A stretch of 10,487 nucleotides of DNA from an uncultured Prevotellaceae bacterium (GCA_902803455.1 CADCQC010000185.1:1-10487), one strand, 5' to 3'; positions 1 through 8,234 are shown, counted from the first letter of the stretch. Numbers and translations are program-made. The notes: a model not told the origin generated them from the sequence alone.

Positions 1-569
1 ACGGCATTGAGCATATCGGCGGTTGCCTCATGGGTGGCGGGCAAGAGAGACACCACCGAGGGGTTGATGTCGTGTTGGTGGAGGATTTCGTGGATGAGTG
101 CCACAATGGCCTTGTTTGACTCATCTGCATCGTGTCCTCCTTTGAGTATGCAGGCATTGCCGCTCTTGAAACAGAGTGAGAAGACATCAAAACTGACATT
201 GGGACGGGCTTCATAGATGATACCGATGACCCCGAAAGGTACGCTCAGACGGCGCAGGTGAAGTCCATTGGGAAGGGTTCGCTCCATGAGCGTCTTGCCA
301 AGAGGGGAGGGAAGTGCTGCGACATGCCGCATGTCGCTGGCAATACCGGCCAGACGCTTCTCATCGAGTAGCAGACGGTCGTAAAGCGGGTTGTTGCGGT
401 CCATCCGGGCCAGGTCTTTGGCATTGGCGGAGAGGATGGCCTCCTGATGGGTGAGGATGGCGTCGGCGAGCGACAGAAGAAGGTCGTTCTTACGCTCATC
501 ACTCAATAGGGCCAGTTCGCGGCTGGCCATTTTGGCTTGTTCAAAAATAGGTGTCAGTTGTGATTCCAT
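1..569 (-). CDS. proA: Gamma-glutamyl phosphate reductase, N-terminal part (cut by window edge)
   Basis: Only the first 189 codons are visible; the gene continues past base 1. ProA reduces gamma-glutamyl phosphate with NADPH to glutamate-5-semialdehyde, the second step of proline synthesis, in the cytoplasm. It is recognised by the aldehyde-dehydrogenase-like N-terminal fold, by the family segment GVIGIIYEARPNV at residues 113-125, and by KSGNACILKGG at residues 135-145 in the nucleotide-binding part. The catalytic cysteine lies in the missing C-terminal half (the E. coli enzyme is about 417 residues), so intactness cannot be judged. The ATG at 567-569 gives a start at the family's usual place and lies 11 bases after the proB stop, so the two genes are almost certainly co-transcribed. 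ProB and ProA act as a pair because gamma-glutamyl phosphate is unstable. No frameshift is seen in the visible part. Confidence 0.95.
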   Translation of the reverse strand, partial: MESQLTPIFEQAKMASRELALLSDERKNDLLLSLADAILTHQEAILSANAKDLARMDRNNPLYDRLLLDEKRLAGIASDMRHVAALPSPLGKTLMERTLPNGLHLRRLSVPFGVIGIIYEARPNVSFDVFSLCFKSGNACILKGGHDADESNKAIVALIHEILHQHDINPSVVSLLPATHEATADMLNA

Positions 570-580
570 GCTGTTGTCGT

Positions 581-1654
581 TTATTCCATATACAGGTAGT
601 CATAATGTACGATGGGACGTTGCCCATGCTGACCGATGAGTTGGCTGGCGGTGGCGCTGCTGTAAGTAGAGCGGCCGGTGGCGATCTTGGTTCCGTCGGG
701 TGCGATGATATTCACCAGGTCGCCTTCCTCAAAGTCACCGTCGATGGATGTCACGCCTACAAGGAGCAGACTGACGGCATTGTCGCCGCAGAGGGCTTTG
801 CAGGCTTGTTGGTTGACATGCACCGATCCTTTGGTGAAACTGTCGCTGTGGGCAAGCCATTTCTTGATGCCCGACACATTTTGCCCCACCGGTATGAATT
901 CAGTGTGCTCGGTATCGTCAGGATGTTCCATCAGGTGGATGAGAATATGGTCGCGTTTGCCGTTGGCGATGATGACACGGATGCCCTCATCGGCCACTTT
1001 ACGGGCAATGTGGTATTTTGTCTTCATCCCTCCACGTCCAAAACCGCTGCGCTCACTCTGGATGTATTCGCTCAGGTCGCTCCCGGGCTCCACCCTGCGG
1101 ATCACCTTCGAGGTGGCCTCTTGGGGCGGGCCGTCATAGATGCCGTCGATATTGCTGAGGATGATGAGTGTCTCGGCATCCATCATCGAGGCGATGAGTC
1201 CTGACAACTCATCATTGTCGGTAAACATCAGTTCGGTGACGCTCACCGTGTCGTTCTCGTTGACGATGGGGATGACACCGTTCTCCAGCATGACGGTCAT
1301 ACAGGCACGCTGGTTGAGGTATGCGCGGCGTGAGTTGAAATTCTCCTTCATGGTGAGCACCTGCCCCACAGGGAGGTGATATTCACGGAAGAGGTCATAA
1401 TAGAGGTTGATCAGTTTGGCCTGTCCGAGTGCGGAATAGAGTTGCCGCTGGGCCACACTGTCGAGCCGCCGTGAGACTTTTATCTCACCGCGGCCACTGG
1501 CCATCGCTCCGCTTGAGACGATGATCACCTCATAGCCGTGGCTGGTGAGCCAGGCTGTCTGGTCGACCAGCGACGACATACGGGTGATATCGAGTTTTCC
1601 GTCGTCGCGGGTCAGCACATTGCTGCCGATTTTGATGACGATGCGTCGTTTCAC
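581..1654 (-). CDS. proB: Glutamate 5-kinase with C-terminal PUA domain
   Basis: ProB phosphorylates the gamma-carboxyl of glutamate with ATP, the first committed and usually proline-inhibited step of proline synthesis. With the start chosen here the protein has 357 residues, close to the 367 of E. coli. The amino-acid-kinase domain shows IKIGSN (residues 7-12), VSSGA (46-50), NENDTV (132-137), the DND at 147-149 and GRGGMKTK (206-213). A PUA domain covers about 275-350. The open frame extends 56 codons further upstream, but that part overlaps the acyl-CoA ligase gene and has no kinase homology. I therefore chose the GTG at 1652-1654, which overlaps the ligase stop codon in a GTGA sequence and places the start just before the first kinase strand (KRRIVIKIG). 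This overlap implies translational coupling to the ligase gene. proA follows 11 bases downstream. Confidence 0.95.
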   Translation of the reverse strand: MKRRIVIKIGSNVLTRDDGKLDITRMSSLVDQTAWLTSHGYEVIIVSSGAMASGRGEIKVSRRLDSVAQRQLYSALGQAKLINLYYDLFREYHLPVGQVLTMKENFNSRRAYLNQRACMTVMLENGVIPIVNENDTVSVTELMFTDNDELSGLIASMMDAETLIILSNIDGIYDGPPQEATSKVIRRVEPGSDLSEYIQSERSGFGRGGMKTKYHIARKVADEGIRVIIANGKRDHILIHLMEHPDDTEHTEFIPVGQNVSGIKKWLAHSDSFTKGSVHVNQQACKALCGDNAVSLLLVGVTSIDGDFEEGDLVNIIAPDGTKIATGRSTYSSATASQLIGQHGQRPIVHYDYLYME

Positions 1655-3309
1655 TTCTTCTTGTCTTTGTCGCGTATCTCCACACGACGGATCTTGCCGC
1701 TGATGGTTTTGGGCAACTCGTCGACAAATTCGATGATGCGCGGATATTTGTAGGGTGCTGTCTCTCGTTTCACGTGATTCTGCAATTCTTTCACCAGCGA
1801 GTCGCCCACCTTGCTCTTCCACTCCGGACCCAGTACGACGGTGGCTTTCACCACCATGCCGCGGATATCGTCAGGAACACCGGTGATCGCACATTCCACC
1901 ACGGCGGGATGGGTCATCAGGGCACTCTCCACCTCGAAAGGACCGATGCGGTAGCCACTGCTCTTGATCACGTCGTCGATGCGGCCTTCAAACCAGTAAT
2001 AGCCGTCTTCATCGCGCCATGCCACGTCGCCGGTGTGATAGATGCCGTCGTGCCATGCCTCGCGGGTCAGTTCCTCATCACGGTAGTAGCCTTTGAAGAG
2101 CCCTATCGGTTTCTTGTCGCCTACGCGCACCACGATCTCTCCCTTCTCACCATCTTCACAACGGCTGCCGTCGGGACGGATCAGGTCGATGTCGTATTGG
2201 GGGTTGGGCATGCCCATACTGCCTGGCTTTGGCGTCATCCAGGGCATGGTGCCGAGGGTCATGGTGGTCTCTGTCTGACCGAATCCTTCCATCAGACGGA
2301 TGCCGGTGAGTTCCATGAAACGGTCGTAAACGGCAGGGTTCAGTGCCTCGCCCGCCGTACAGCAGTAGCGCAGGGCACTGAGGTCATAACGGCTGAAGTC
2401 TTCGCGGATCAAGAAACGGTACACCGTGGGAGGGGCACAAAATGAGGTGACGTGATAACGCGACATCTGCTCCAGCATCTTGTCGGCGGCGAATTTCTCG
2501 TGGTCATAGACAAATACGGCGGCACCCGCAAACCATTGTCCGTAGAATTTTCCCCATACGGCCTTTCCCCATCCTGTATCAGCGACGGTGAGATGGATGC
2601 TGTCTTCAGAGAGATTGTGCCAGAACACACCGGTGGTGAGGTGACCGAGGGCATACAGGTGGTCATGGGCCACCATCTTGGGCTCACCGCTGGTGCCGCT
2701 GGTGAAATACATCAGCATGGTGTCGGAATTGTCGTTGACGAAGGATGGCCGCTGGAAGGCTGGGGCCTGTCCGATTTCGGCATGCCAGTCGTGGAATCCC
2801 TCGGGTACCTCAGGGCCGATGCTGATGAGTGTCTTCACCGTGGGACTCTCAGGCATGGCTGCCTGCACCTGACTGAGCACATAGGGCTCACCCACACAGA
2901 TGATAGCCTTGATGGAAGCACGGGTGTCGCGGTAGACAATGTCGTGCTTGGTGAGCATGTGGGTGGCGGGAATGGCCACGGCACCGAGTTTGCAGAGCGC
3001 AAGCATGGAGATCCACCATTCCAACCGGCGTTTCTCGATAAGCATGACCATGTCGCCATGTCCGATGCCGAGTGATTGCAGATAGGCGGCAGCCTGGTCT
3101 GTGCGCGCTTTCAGCTCGCCGAAGGTCACACGAATCTCCACACCCTGGTCGTTGGTCCATAAAATGGCCAACTTATCGGGTTGCTCTGCAGCCCAGGCAT
3201 CCGTCACGTCGTAAGCGAAATTGAAATTCTCCTTGATCTTAAACCGCAGATGCTTTTTGAAGTCTTCCACCGAAGAGAAGGTGGTCTGCTCTAAAAATCT
3301 TTCTACCAT
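1651..3309 (-). CDS. AMP-forming acyl-CoA ligase (acetyl/medium-chain acyl-CoA synthetase-like)
   Basis: This 552-residue member of the ANL superfamily should activate a carboxylic acid with ATP to an acyl-adenylate and then load it onto CoA. Core motifs are complete: the phosphate-binding loop TSGTSGEPK (203-211), the A5 motif GFGQTETT (342-349), YHTGD (425-429), the hinge region with GRIDD then SSGYRIGP (442-457), and the A10 motif PKTISGKIR (533-541) with K539 as the expected adenylation lysine. The TSGTSG loop and overall length resemble the medium-chain/ACSM-type synthetases more than canonical acetyl-CoA synthetase (about 650 residues), but the substrate cannot be read from sequence. 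There is no signal peptide or membrane segment. It starts 12 bases after the XRE-cupin gene and its stop overlaps the proB start by 4 bases, so it is embedded in the arginine/proline operon although it has no known role in either pathway. Confidence 0.9.
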   Translation of the reverse strand: MVERFLEQTTFSSVEDFKKHLRFKIKENFNFAYDVTDAWAAEQPDKLAILWTNDQGVEIRVTFGELKARTDQAAAYLQSLGIGHGDMVMLIEKRRLEWWISMLALCKLGAVAIPATHMLTKHDIVYRDTRASIKAIICVGEPYVLSQVQAAMPESPTVKTLISIGPEVPEGFHDWHAEIGQAPAFQRPSFVNDNSDTMLMYFTSGTSGEPKMVAHDHLYALGHLTTGVFWHNLSEDSIHLTVADTGWGKAVWGKFYGQWFAGAAVFVYDHEKFAADKMLEQMSRYHVTSFCAPPTVYRFLIREDFSRYDLSALRYCCTAGEALNPAVYDRFMELTGIRLMEGFGQTETTMTLGTMPWMTPKPGSMGMPNPQYDIDLIRPDGSRCEDGEKGEIVVRVGDKKPIGLFKGYYRDEELTREAWHDGIYHTGDVAWRDEDGYYWFEGRIDDVIKSSGYRIGPFEVESALMTHPAVVECAITGVPDDIRGMVVKATVVLGPEWKSKVGDSLVKELQNHVKRETAPYKYPRIIEFVDELPKTISGKIRRVEIRDKDKKK

Positions 3310-3321
3310 AATGCCTGAGGT

Positions 3322-3876
3322 TTAGAAGATGATGGCCAGAAAACGCACACGCTGGTCACCGATGGTGCGCATGCCGTGGGGTTGGGTGGCATCAAAATAG
3401 ATGGAGTCGCCCTCATTCAGAATGAGTACCTTGTTGCCGATGGTCAGTTCCATGGTCCCTTCAAGCACCATGTTGAATTCCTGACCGCTGTGGGAGTTCA
3501 TCTCCTTGGGCGTGTCGGCTGGTTTCGGTTCCACCGTGACGATGAAAGGATCTGCCTTGCGGCCTCGGAAACCGCTGGCCAGACTCTCGTATTTATAGGC
3601 GCTGCGGCGCTCCACTTTCATCCCATGTCCCTTGCGTGTGAGAAAATAGGTGCTCATCTTAGGCTCTTCGCCAAACATGAGGACATCGAGGGATATACCA
3701 TATTGCTTGGCGATTTTCTGGAGGTTGGCGACAGACAGTTCGCTCTCACCGCTTTCCATCTGTAGATAGTGCTCCTCGGTGATGCCGCAAAGGGCAGCCA
3801 TCTCCTCAGCACTCACATCGAGCACGTCGCGGAGACCGCGAAGACGCTCACCAATCTGTTTGAGTTGTTCTTCCAT
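3322..3876 (-). CDS. XRE-family transcriptional regulator with C-terminal cupin sensor domain
   Basis: This 184-residue protein joins a DNA-binding domain to a small-molecule-binding barrel. Residues about 8-66 form an XRE/Cro-type helix-turn-helix (RLRGLRDVLDVSAEEMAAL, then a recognition-helix region around 31-45). Residues about 110-184 form a cupin_2 barrel, with the first motif around H129, E133 and G140 and the second from G156 to H167. H129, E133 and H167 are candidate metal or ligand contacts; the usual second histidine of the HxH pair is not evident. Proteins of this build typically regulate nearby metabolic genes. The acyl-CoA ligase starts 12 bases downstream, so the ligase's substrate or product is a plausible ligand. 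The gene begins 29 bases after the proC stop; I see no good promoter or terminator in that gap, so read-through from the arginine genes is likely. Confidence 0.88.
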   Translation of the reverse strand: MEEQLKQIGERLRGLRDVLDVSAEEMAALCGITEEHYLQMESGESELSVANLQKIAKQYGISLDVLMFGEEPKMSTYFLTRKGHGMKVERRSAYKYESLASGFRGRKADPFIVTVEPKPADTPKEMNSHSGQEFNMVLEGTMELTIGNKVLILNEGDSIYFDATQPHGMRTIGDQRVRFLAIIF

Positions 3877-3905
3877 ATTGAGTGATATTCTTGAAAATGT
3901 TGTTT

Positions 3906-4697
3906 TTATGATTTCATTCCTGCCTTGATGCCTCGGATGACGGCACTGCTGAAACCGGCATGTTCCATCTCATTGAGGCCTTTGATGGTGACACCACCTG
4001 GGGTGGTCACCTTGTCGATCTCTTCTTCGGGATGATGGCCAGTGGCCTGCAGCAAGGTGACGGCACCTTTGACGGTCTGCTGGACAATCTGCTGGGCATC
4101 TGATGCGCGGAAACCGATCTCCACACCGCCCTCAATGGCTGCACGGATATAGCGCATGGCGTAGGCGATGCCGCAGGAGGCAAGTGTGGTGCCGGCAGCC
4201 AGCAGGCGCTCCTCGGTGACGATGCACTTCCCTACTTGCTCGAAAAGGGCGGTCATCTCGCTGATGGCAGATGCTGTGGCTGTCACTGGTACGAGGAAGG
4301 TCATCGATTCCTTCATGGCGATAGCCGTATTGGGGATGGCGAGGAAGATCTGATGCTGCGGGTTCTGCTCATGACGGAGCCATTGGCAGATCTTCTCTGA
4401 TGAGACACCGGCAGCGATGACGACGATGGTGGCCTGACGACCGTTGACAGAGGGCAGAAGTCCTTCGATGACCTTCTCCACCAGCCAGGGTTTCACGACA
4501 ATGAAGATGGTGTCGGCACCGGCTACTGCAGAGGCGTTGTCGGTGGTGATACTGGCTCCGCTGGTGGCGAAACGCTCAAGAGCCTTCTCGTTGGGGTCGG
4601 AGATGGTCAGGTCGGAGGTGTTGACCATGCCGGCCTGCATCAATCCTTCTGCCAGGGCACCGCCCATGGCTCCTGCTCCTATGATGGCTATTTTCAT
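3906..4697 (-). CDS. proC: Pyrroline-5-carboxylate reductase
   Basis: ProC reduces pyrroline-5-carboxylate with NAD(P)H to proline, the last step of proline synthesis. The 263-residue length is normal for the family. The N-terminal Rossmann fold is marked by GAGAMG (7-12), followed by VVKP (67-70) and the IPNT segment (121-124). The C-terminal dimerisation domain carries the family signature around residues 233-245, beginning PGGVTIKG, with the following HAGFSSAVIRGI. Its ATG overlaps the argD stop codon by 4 bases (ATGA), so translation is coupled to an arginine gene even though the product serves proline synthesis. Glutamate semialdehyde, the source of pyrroline-5-carboxylate, is made by ProB and ProA encoded two genes downstream in the same run. 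Confidence 0.96.
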   Translation of the reverse strand: MKIAIIGAGAMGGALAEGLMQAGMVNTSDLTISDPNEKALERFATSGASITTDNASAVAGADTIFIVVKPWLVEKVIEGLLPSVNGRQATIVVIAAGVSSEKICQWLRHEQNPQHQIFLAIPNTAIAMKESMTFLVPVTATASAISEMTALFEQVGKCIVTEERLLAAGTTLASCGIAYAMRYIRAAIEGGVEIGFRASDAQQIVQQTVKGAVTLLQATGHHPEEEIDKVTTPGGVTIKGLNEMEHAGFSSAVIRGIKAGMKS

Positions 4698-5830
4698 GAC
4701 AGTGATTTTTGAAGTTTCTCAATGAAAATGTCGGCTTCAGCCATGCTGAGGCATAATGGCGGCAGCAGACGTAGCGTATTGGTGCCGCTGCAACCTACAA
4801 AACAGTGCTGTTCATTGACCAGACGGGCACGGACTTCTTTATAGGGAATGTCGAGTTCGATGCCGATCATCAGGCCGCGTCCGCGCACGTCGGTGATATG
4901 TGGCTGCGAGGACATCAACGTCTGTAGACGGGTCATGAGATATTGACCCACCTGGTTGGCATTCTCCACCAGATGTTCTTTCTCCATGACGTCGAGCACG
5001 GCGATGGCGGCGGCACAGGCCAGGTGATTGCCACCAAAGGTGGTGCCCAACTGACCATAGACAGGGGTGAAGGTGGGAGAGATCAGCACGGCCGACATCG
5101 GAAAACCGTTGGCGATGCCTTTGGCCACTGTGATCAGGTCGGGACGGATGCCGAGCCACTGATGGGCAAAGAACTTGCCGCTGCGCCCGTAACCGCATTG
5201 GATCTCATCACAGATGAGGATGGCTCCATGACGGTGGCAGGCTTCCAACAACTGTTGGGCAAATGCTGCCGTGGCCATCCTGATGCCGCCCACTCCCTGG
5301 ATGCATTCCAGGATACAGGCGCATACATCCCCTTTCGCCAACTCTTCCTCCCATGCGTCTATGTCGTTGAGAGGCAGGTAGGTTACATGGTTGTTGGCAT
5401 TGACAGGAGCGATGATCTTCGGGTTGTCGGTGACTTCAACAGCTAGCGAGGTGCGGCCATGAAAGGCTTTCTTTGCCGATAAGATGCGTTTGCGGCCCGT
5501 GTGGAAAGAGGCCAGTTTCAGCGCATTCTCGTTGGCTTCTGCTCCGCTGTTGACCAAAAACAACTGATAGTCGTCGTAACCGCTGATTTTGCCGAGACGG
5601 GCCGCCAATTGTTGCTGCAGCGTGTTGATGACAGAGTTGGAGTAGAATCCCAGTTGAGCCACCTGATGACTGATGGCTTCCACATAGTGGGGATGGCTAT
5701 GGCCGATGCTGATCACAGCATGGCCGCCATAAAGATCCAGGTATTCCGTACCTTGTTCATCCCACACCTTGCAACCTTTTCCTCTCACGATATTGACATC
5801 GAGAAGAGGGTATACATCGTATAATTTCAT
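4694..5830 (-). CDS. argD: N-acetyl- or N-succinyl-ornithine aminotransferase (PLP, class III)
   Basis: ArgD moves an amino group from glutamate to N-acyl-glutamate-5-semialdehyde, giving N-acylornithine. The 378-residue protein shows the class-III aminotransferase landmarks: NSGAEAN (94-100) for PLP phosphate binding, AFHGRT (122-127), the CDEIQCGYGRSG segment (207-218) with D208 facing the PLP ring nitrogen, and AKGIANG (236-242) with K237 as the Schiff-base lysine. TTFGGNHLACAAA (263-275) is also typical. In Bacteroides the pathway is known to run on N-succinyl intermediates, so the natural substrate may be N-succinylglutamate semialdehyde; the sequence alone does not settle this. The gene starts 12 bases after argC and overlaps proC by 4 bases. 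The leader is purine-rich without a clear Shine-Dalgarno core, as is usual in Bacteroidota. Confidence 0.94.
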   Translation of the reverse strand: MKLYDVYPLLDVNIVRGKGCKVWDEQGTEYLDLYGGHAVISIGHSHPHYVEAISHQVAQLGFYSNSVINTLQQQLAARLGKISGYDDYQLFLVNSGAEANENALKLASFHTGRKRILSAKKAFHGRTSLAVEVTDNPKIIAPVNANNHVTYLPLNDIDAWEEELAKGDVCACILECIQGVGGIRMATAAFAQQLLEACHRHGAILICDEIQCGYGRSGKFFAHQWLGIRPDLITVAKGIANGFPMSAVLISPTFTPVYGQLGTTFGGNHLACAAAIAVLDVMEKEHLVENANQVGQYLMTRLQTLMSSQPHITDVRGRGLMIGIELDIPYKEVRARLVNEQHCFVGCSGTNTLRLLPPLCLSMAEADIFIEKLQKSLS

Positions 5831-5842
5831 TTTCTCTTGTTT

Positions 5843-6811
5843 TTAGAAAGCGGATGCTTTCAGTTTCAGTCCGGCGGTCTCATCGATACCGAACATGATG
5901 TTCATATTTTGCACCGCTTGTCCGACGGCTCCCTTGAGGAGGTTGTCGATACAGGAGGTGATGAGCAGTTTGTCGCCATATTTGTCGCAGTGGACAAGGG
6001 CTTTGTTGGTGTTGACCACTTGTTTCAGGTCGAGGGCTTTACTGGCATAATGTGTGAAGGGTGCCTCGGCATAGAACGATTGGTAGGCTGCCGTGATGGT
6101 CTCTATATCGGCGTCTGTCCTCACTACCTCCGTGGCGAAGATACCCCTTGCGAAATCACCACGATAGGGGATGAACTCAATATCGGCATCGAGGAACCCT
6201 TGCACCTGCTTGATGCTCTGCCGTATCTCCGGCACATGCTGGTGGTTGAAAGCCTTGTAGATGCTCAGGTTGTTGTTGCGCCAGGAGAAATGGGTGGTGC
6301 CGGTGGGCTTTTGTCCGGCTCCGGTGCTGCCGGTGATGGCGTTCACGGCCACATCGCTGCGGATCAGTCCCATCTTGGCGGCAGGCAACAATCCGAGTTG
6401 GATGCAGGTGGCGAAACAACCGGGATTGGCGACATGACGCGCATGAGCGATGGCTTCACGATTGATCTCGGGGAGACCGTAGACGAAATCGTTGCCGGGG
6501 GCAGCAAGCCGGAAGTCCTGCGCCAGGTCGATGATCCTCACATGGTCGGGGACAGCATGCTCCTTGAGAAACTGTTCGCTCTTGCCGTGACCGAAACAGA
6601 AGAAGATGACATCCACCTGACTGAAAGGCAGTTCGCTGCTAAACCGTAAGTCAGTCTCACCCAGAAGGCCTTCGTGAATGTCGGCGACAGGATTGCCTGC
6701 GTTGCTCTCACTGTTGGCAAAGACAATCTCTGCCTCCGGGTGGTTGAGCAACAGACGGATGAGTTCTCCGCCTGTGTATCCGGCCGCGCCCAATATTCCT
6801 ACTTTGATCAT
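5843..6811 (-). CDS. argC: N-acyl-gamma-glutamyl-phosphate reductase
   Basis: ArgC reduces N-acyl-gamma-glutamyl phosphate with NADPH to the semialdehyde used by ArgD. The 322-residue protein has the N-terminal nucleotide-binding loop GAAGYTGGEL (8-17), the active-site segment ANPGCFATC (129-137) with C132 as the expected nucleophile, and the GSTGAGQKPTG stretch (161-171). The following THFSWRNNNLSIYKAFNHQH region (173-192) differs from the E. coli pattern and looks Bacteroidota-specific. The acyl group may be succinyl rather than acetyl in this lineage. The ATG overlaps the stop of the small PspC gene in an ATGA, so its translation is probably coupled to that gene. argD follows after 12 bases. 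A 270-codon plus-strand open frame covers nearly all of this gene, but it is an antisense shadow. Confidence 0.95.
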   Translation of the reverse strand: MIKVGILGAAGYTGGELIRLLLNHPEAEIVFANSESNAGNPVADIHEGLLGETDLRFSSELPFSQVDVIFFCFGHGKSEQFLKEHAVPDHVRIIDLAQDFRLAAPGNDFVYGLPEINREAIAHARHVANPGCFATCIQLGLLPAAKMGLIRSDVAVNAITGSTGAGQKPTGTTHFSWRNNNLSIYKAFNHQHVPEIRQSIKQVQGFLDADIEFIPYRGDFARGIFATEVVRTDADIETITAAYQSFYAEAPFTHYASKALDLKQVVNTNKALVHCDKYGDKLLITSCIDNLLKGAVGQAVQNMNIMFGIDETAGLKLKASAF

Positions 6812-7002
6812 ATCACATTGTCTTTAGGGGCTACCAGCCAAATGATGAGGTAGAGGAGTATTCCGCTTCCTCCAATAAGGGTGAAAAATACAAAGAATAT
6901 TCTGACGAGCGTGGGGTCGATGTCGAAATATTCGCCAAGTCCTCCGCATACTCCTCCGAGTTTTTTATCCAAAGAGGAGAGGTGAAATCTTTTTTGGTTC
7001 AT
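6808..7002 (-). CDS. Small PspC-domain membrane protein
   Basis: This 64-residue protein consists almost entirely of a PspC domain. The signature GGVCGGLGEYFDIDPTLVRI spans residues 16-35, and one hydrophobic segment follows at about 34-58, ending in the typical W-L-V-A-P-K. PspC domains are known from the phage-shock membrane stress response, and stand-alone short versions are common in Bacteroidota, with unknown function. No other psp gene is present here. The ATG lies 3 bases after the argG stop and its TGA overlaps the argC start by 4 bases, so it is fully embedded between two arginine genes and is likely translated together with them. The positively charged N-terminus (KRFHLSSLDKK) suggests the N-terminal end is cytoplasmic, which is an inference. 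No role in arginine synthesis is known to me. Confidence 0.88.
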   Translation of the reverse strand: MNQKRFHLSSLDKKLGGVCGGLGEYFDIDPTLVRIFFVFFTLIGGSGILLYLIIWLVAPKDNVI

Positions 7003-7005
7003 GGC

Positions 7006-8205
7006 TTATCTGTCTTCGTCGGGATGTATGCCGTAATATACACGCAGCGGAGTGCTGAGCACCTTGATGAAGCCCTTGGCGTCATCGGCTGTCCATCCGC
7101 GCTGCATCTCGCCGTATTCGCCCAATTTTGATTTGAGCAGGTCGTCGGCTGAGTCGACTCCTACAGTCTCGAATCCCAATGGACGGAGAAGGAGAATGAC
7201 GGTGCCGTTGACATGGCGCTGTGACCTGGTGAGCATGGCTTCGATGTCGGGCATCACCGGCTCCAGGTATTGACTCTCGTGGAGGAACATGCCATACCAG
7301 TTGCCAACCTGGTCTTTCCAGTATTGTTGCCACTTGCTCAACGTGTATTTCTCCAGCAGACGGTGTGCCTCGATGATTAGTTTGGGGGCTGCTGCCTCAA
7401 AACCGACACGGCCCTTGATGCCGATGATGGTGTCGCCCACATTGCAGTCGCGGCCGATACCGTATGCTGCGCCAATCTCCTCTATCTTCTGGATGGCTTT
7501 CACCTTGTCGTCGAAGTGTTCGCCGTCGACAGCCACGATCTCACCTTTCTCAAAGGTGATGCGGAGTTGTGCGGGTGCCTCGCGGGTGACGTGTTTCAGG
7601 TAGGCCTCTTCGGGCAGCCCTTGCCGGGAGTCCAGGATCTCACCACCGCAGATGCTGGTGCCCCAGATGCCTACGTTGTAGGAGTACTTCAGTTTGGTGA
7701 AGTCGGCAGAATAGCCGTGGGCATTGAGGTAGTCCACCTCCTCCTGGCGGGTGAGCGCCTCGTCTCGGGTGAGGGTGATGATCTCCACCCCTGGCGCCAT
7801 GACAAGAAAAGTCATGTCGAATCGGATCTGGTCGTTGCCGGCACCTGTGGAGCCATGGGCGATGGCATCGGCGCCGATCTCACGGGCATAACGTGCGATG
7901 GCGAGGGCTTGGAAAATCCGTTCGGAGGAAACGGAGATGGGATAACAGTTGTTGCGCAGTACATTGCCGAAAATCATGTATTTCAATGATTTCTCATAAT
8001 ATTCCTGTGTGACGTCGAGGGTGACATAACTCTTCGCCCCCAGCCGGTAGGCGTTTTCCTCATTCTTTTTCAGTTGCTCGTCACTGAAACCGCCTGTGTT
8101 GGCACATGCGGCATATACTTCGTTTCCTTCATTGGCCAGGCGCATGACAGTATAAGAAGTGTCAAGACCGCCTGAGAATGCTACTACAATTTTTTTCTTT
8201 GGCAT
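7006..8205 (-). CDS. argG: Argininosuccinate synthase
   Basis: ArgG joins citrulline and aspartate with ATP to give argininosuccinate, the penultimate step of arginine synthesis. The protein of 399 residues has the ATP-pyrophosphatase loop SGGLDTS (11-17) and the citrulline/aspartate-binding region HGSTGAGNDQIRFD (117-130), with GIWGTSICGGE (179-189) further on. The open frame extends 71 codons further upstream to 8418, but that part overlaps the GNAT gene and does not resemble ArgG. I chose the ATG at 8203-8205 because it places KKKIVVAFSGG at the N-terminus exactly as in the family. The 76 bases before it hold no gene, and the A-rich leader has no clear ribosome-binding site. The PspC gene starts 3 bases after the stop. 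Confidence 0.97.
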   Translation of the reverse strand: MPKKKIVVAFSGGLDTSYTVMRLANEGNEVYAACANTGGFSDEQLKKNEENAYRLGAKSYVTLDVTQEYYEKSLKYMIFGNVLRNNCYPISVSSERIFQALAIARYAREIGADAIAHGSTGAGNDQIRFDMTFLVMAPGVEIITLTRDEALTRQEEVDYLNAHGYSADFTKLKYSYNVGIWGTSICGGEILDSRQGLPEEAYLKHVTREAPAQLRITFEKGEIVAVDGEHFDDKVKAIQKIEEIGAAYGIGRDCNVGDTIIGIKGRVGFEAAAPKLIIEAHRLLEKYTLSKWQQYWKDQVGNWYGMFLHESQYLEPVMPDIEAMLTRSQRHVNGTVILLLRPLGFETVGVDSADDLLKSKLGEYGEMQRGWTADDAKGFIKVLSTPLRVYYGIHPDEDR

Positions 8206-8234
8206 GGGTATATGGTTTTGTTTTGTTGCTATGG

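Noticed and set aside
551..1204. Plus-strand open frame of 217 codons opposite proB
   Set aside because: proB is complete with kinase and PUA domains on the minus strand, so the plus-strand frame is an antisense shadow.
1655..1822. N-terminal 56-codon extension of ProB
   Set aside because: It overlaps the ligase C-terminus in another frame, and the GTG at 1654 places the kinase glycine loop at its usual distance from the N-terminus.
1774..3075. Two plus-strand open frames of 223 and 207 codons opposite the acyl-CoA ligase
   Set aside because: The minus-strand ligase has all its core motifs in order. The plus-strand products are low-similarity, histidine- and glycine-rich shadows without a family match.
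3877..3905. Possible internal promoter between proC and the XRE-cupin gene
   Set aside because: The 29-base gap contains no TAnnTTTG-like element on the minus strand.
5837..6649. Plus-strand open frame of 270 codons across argC
   Set aside because: It is antisense to a clear argC with an intact active site, its protein shows no recognisable domain, and third-position codon bias on the minus strand explains the lack of stops.
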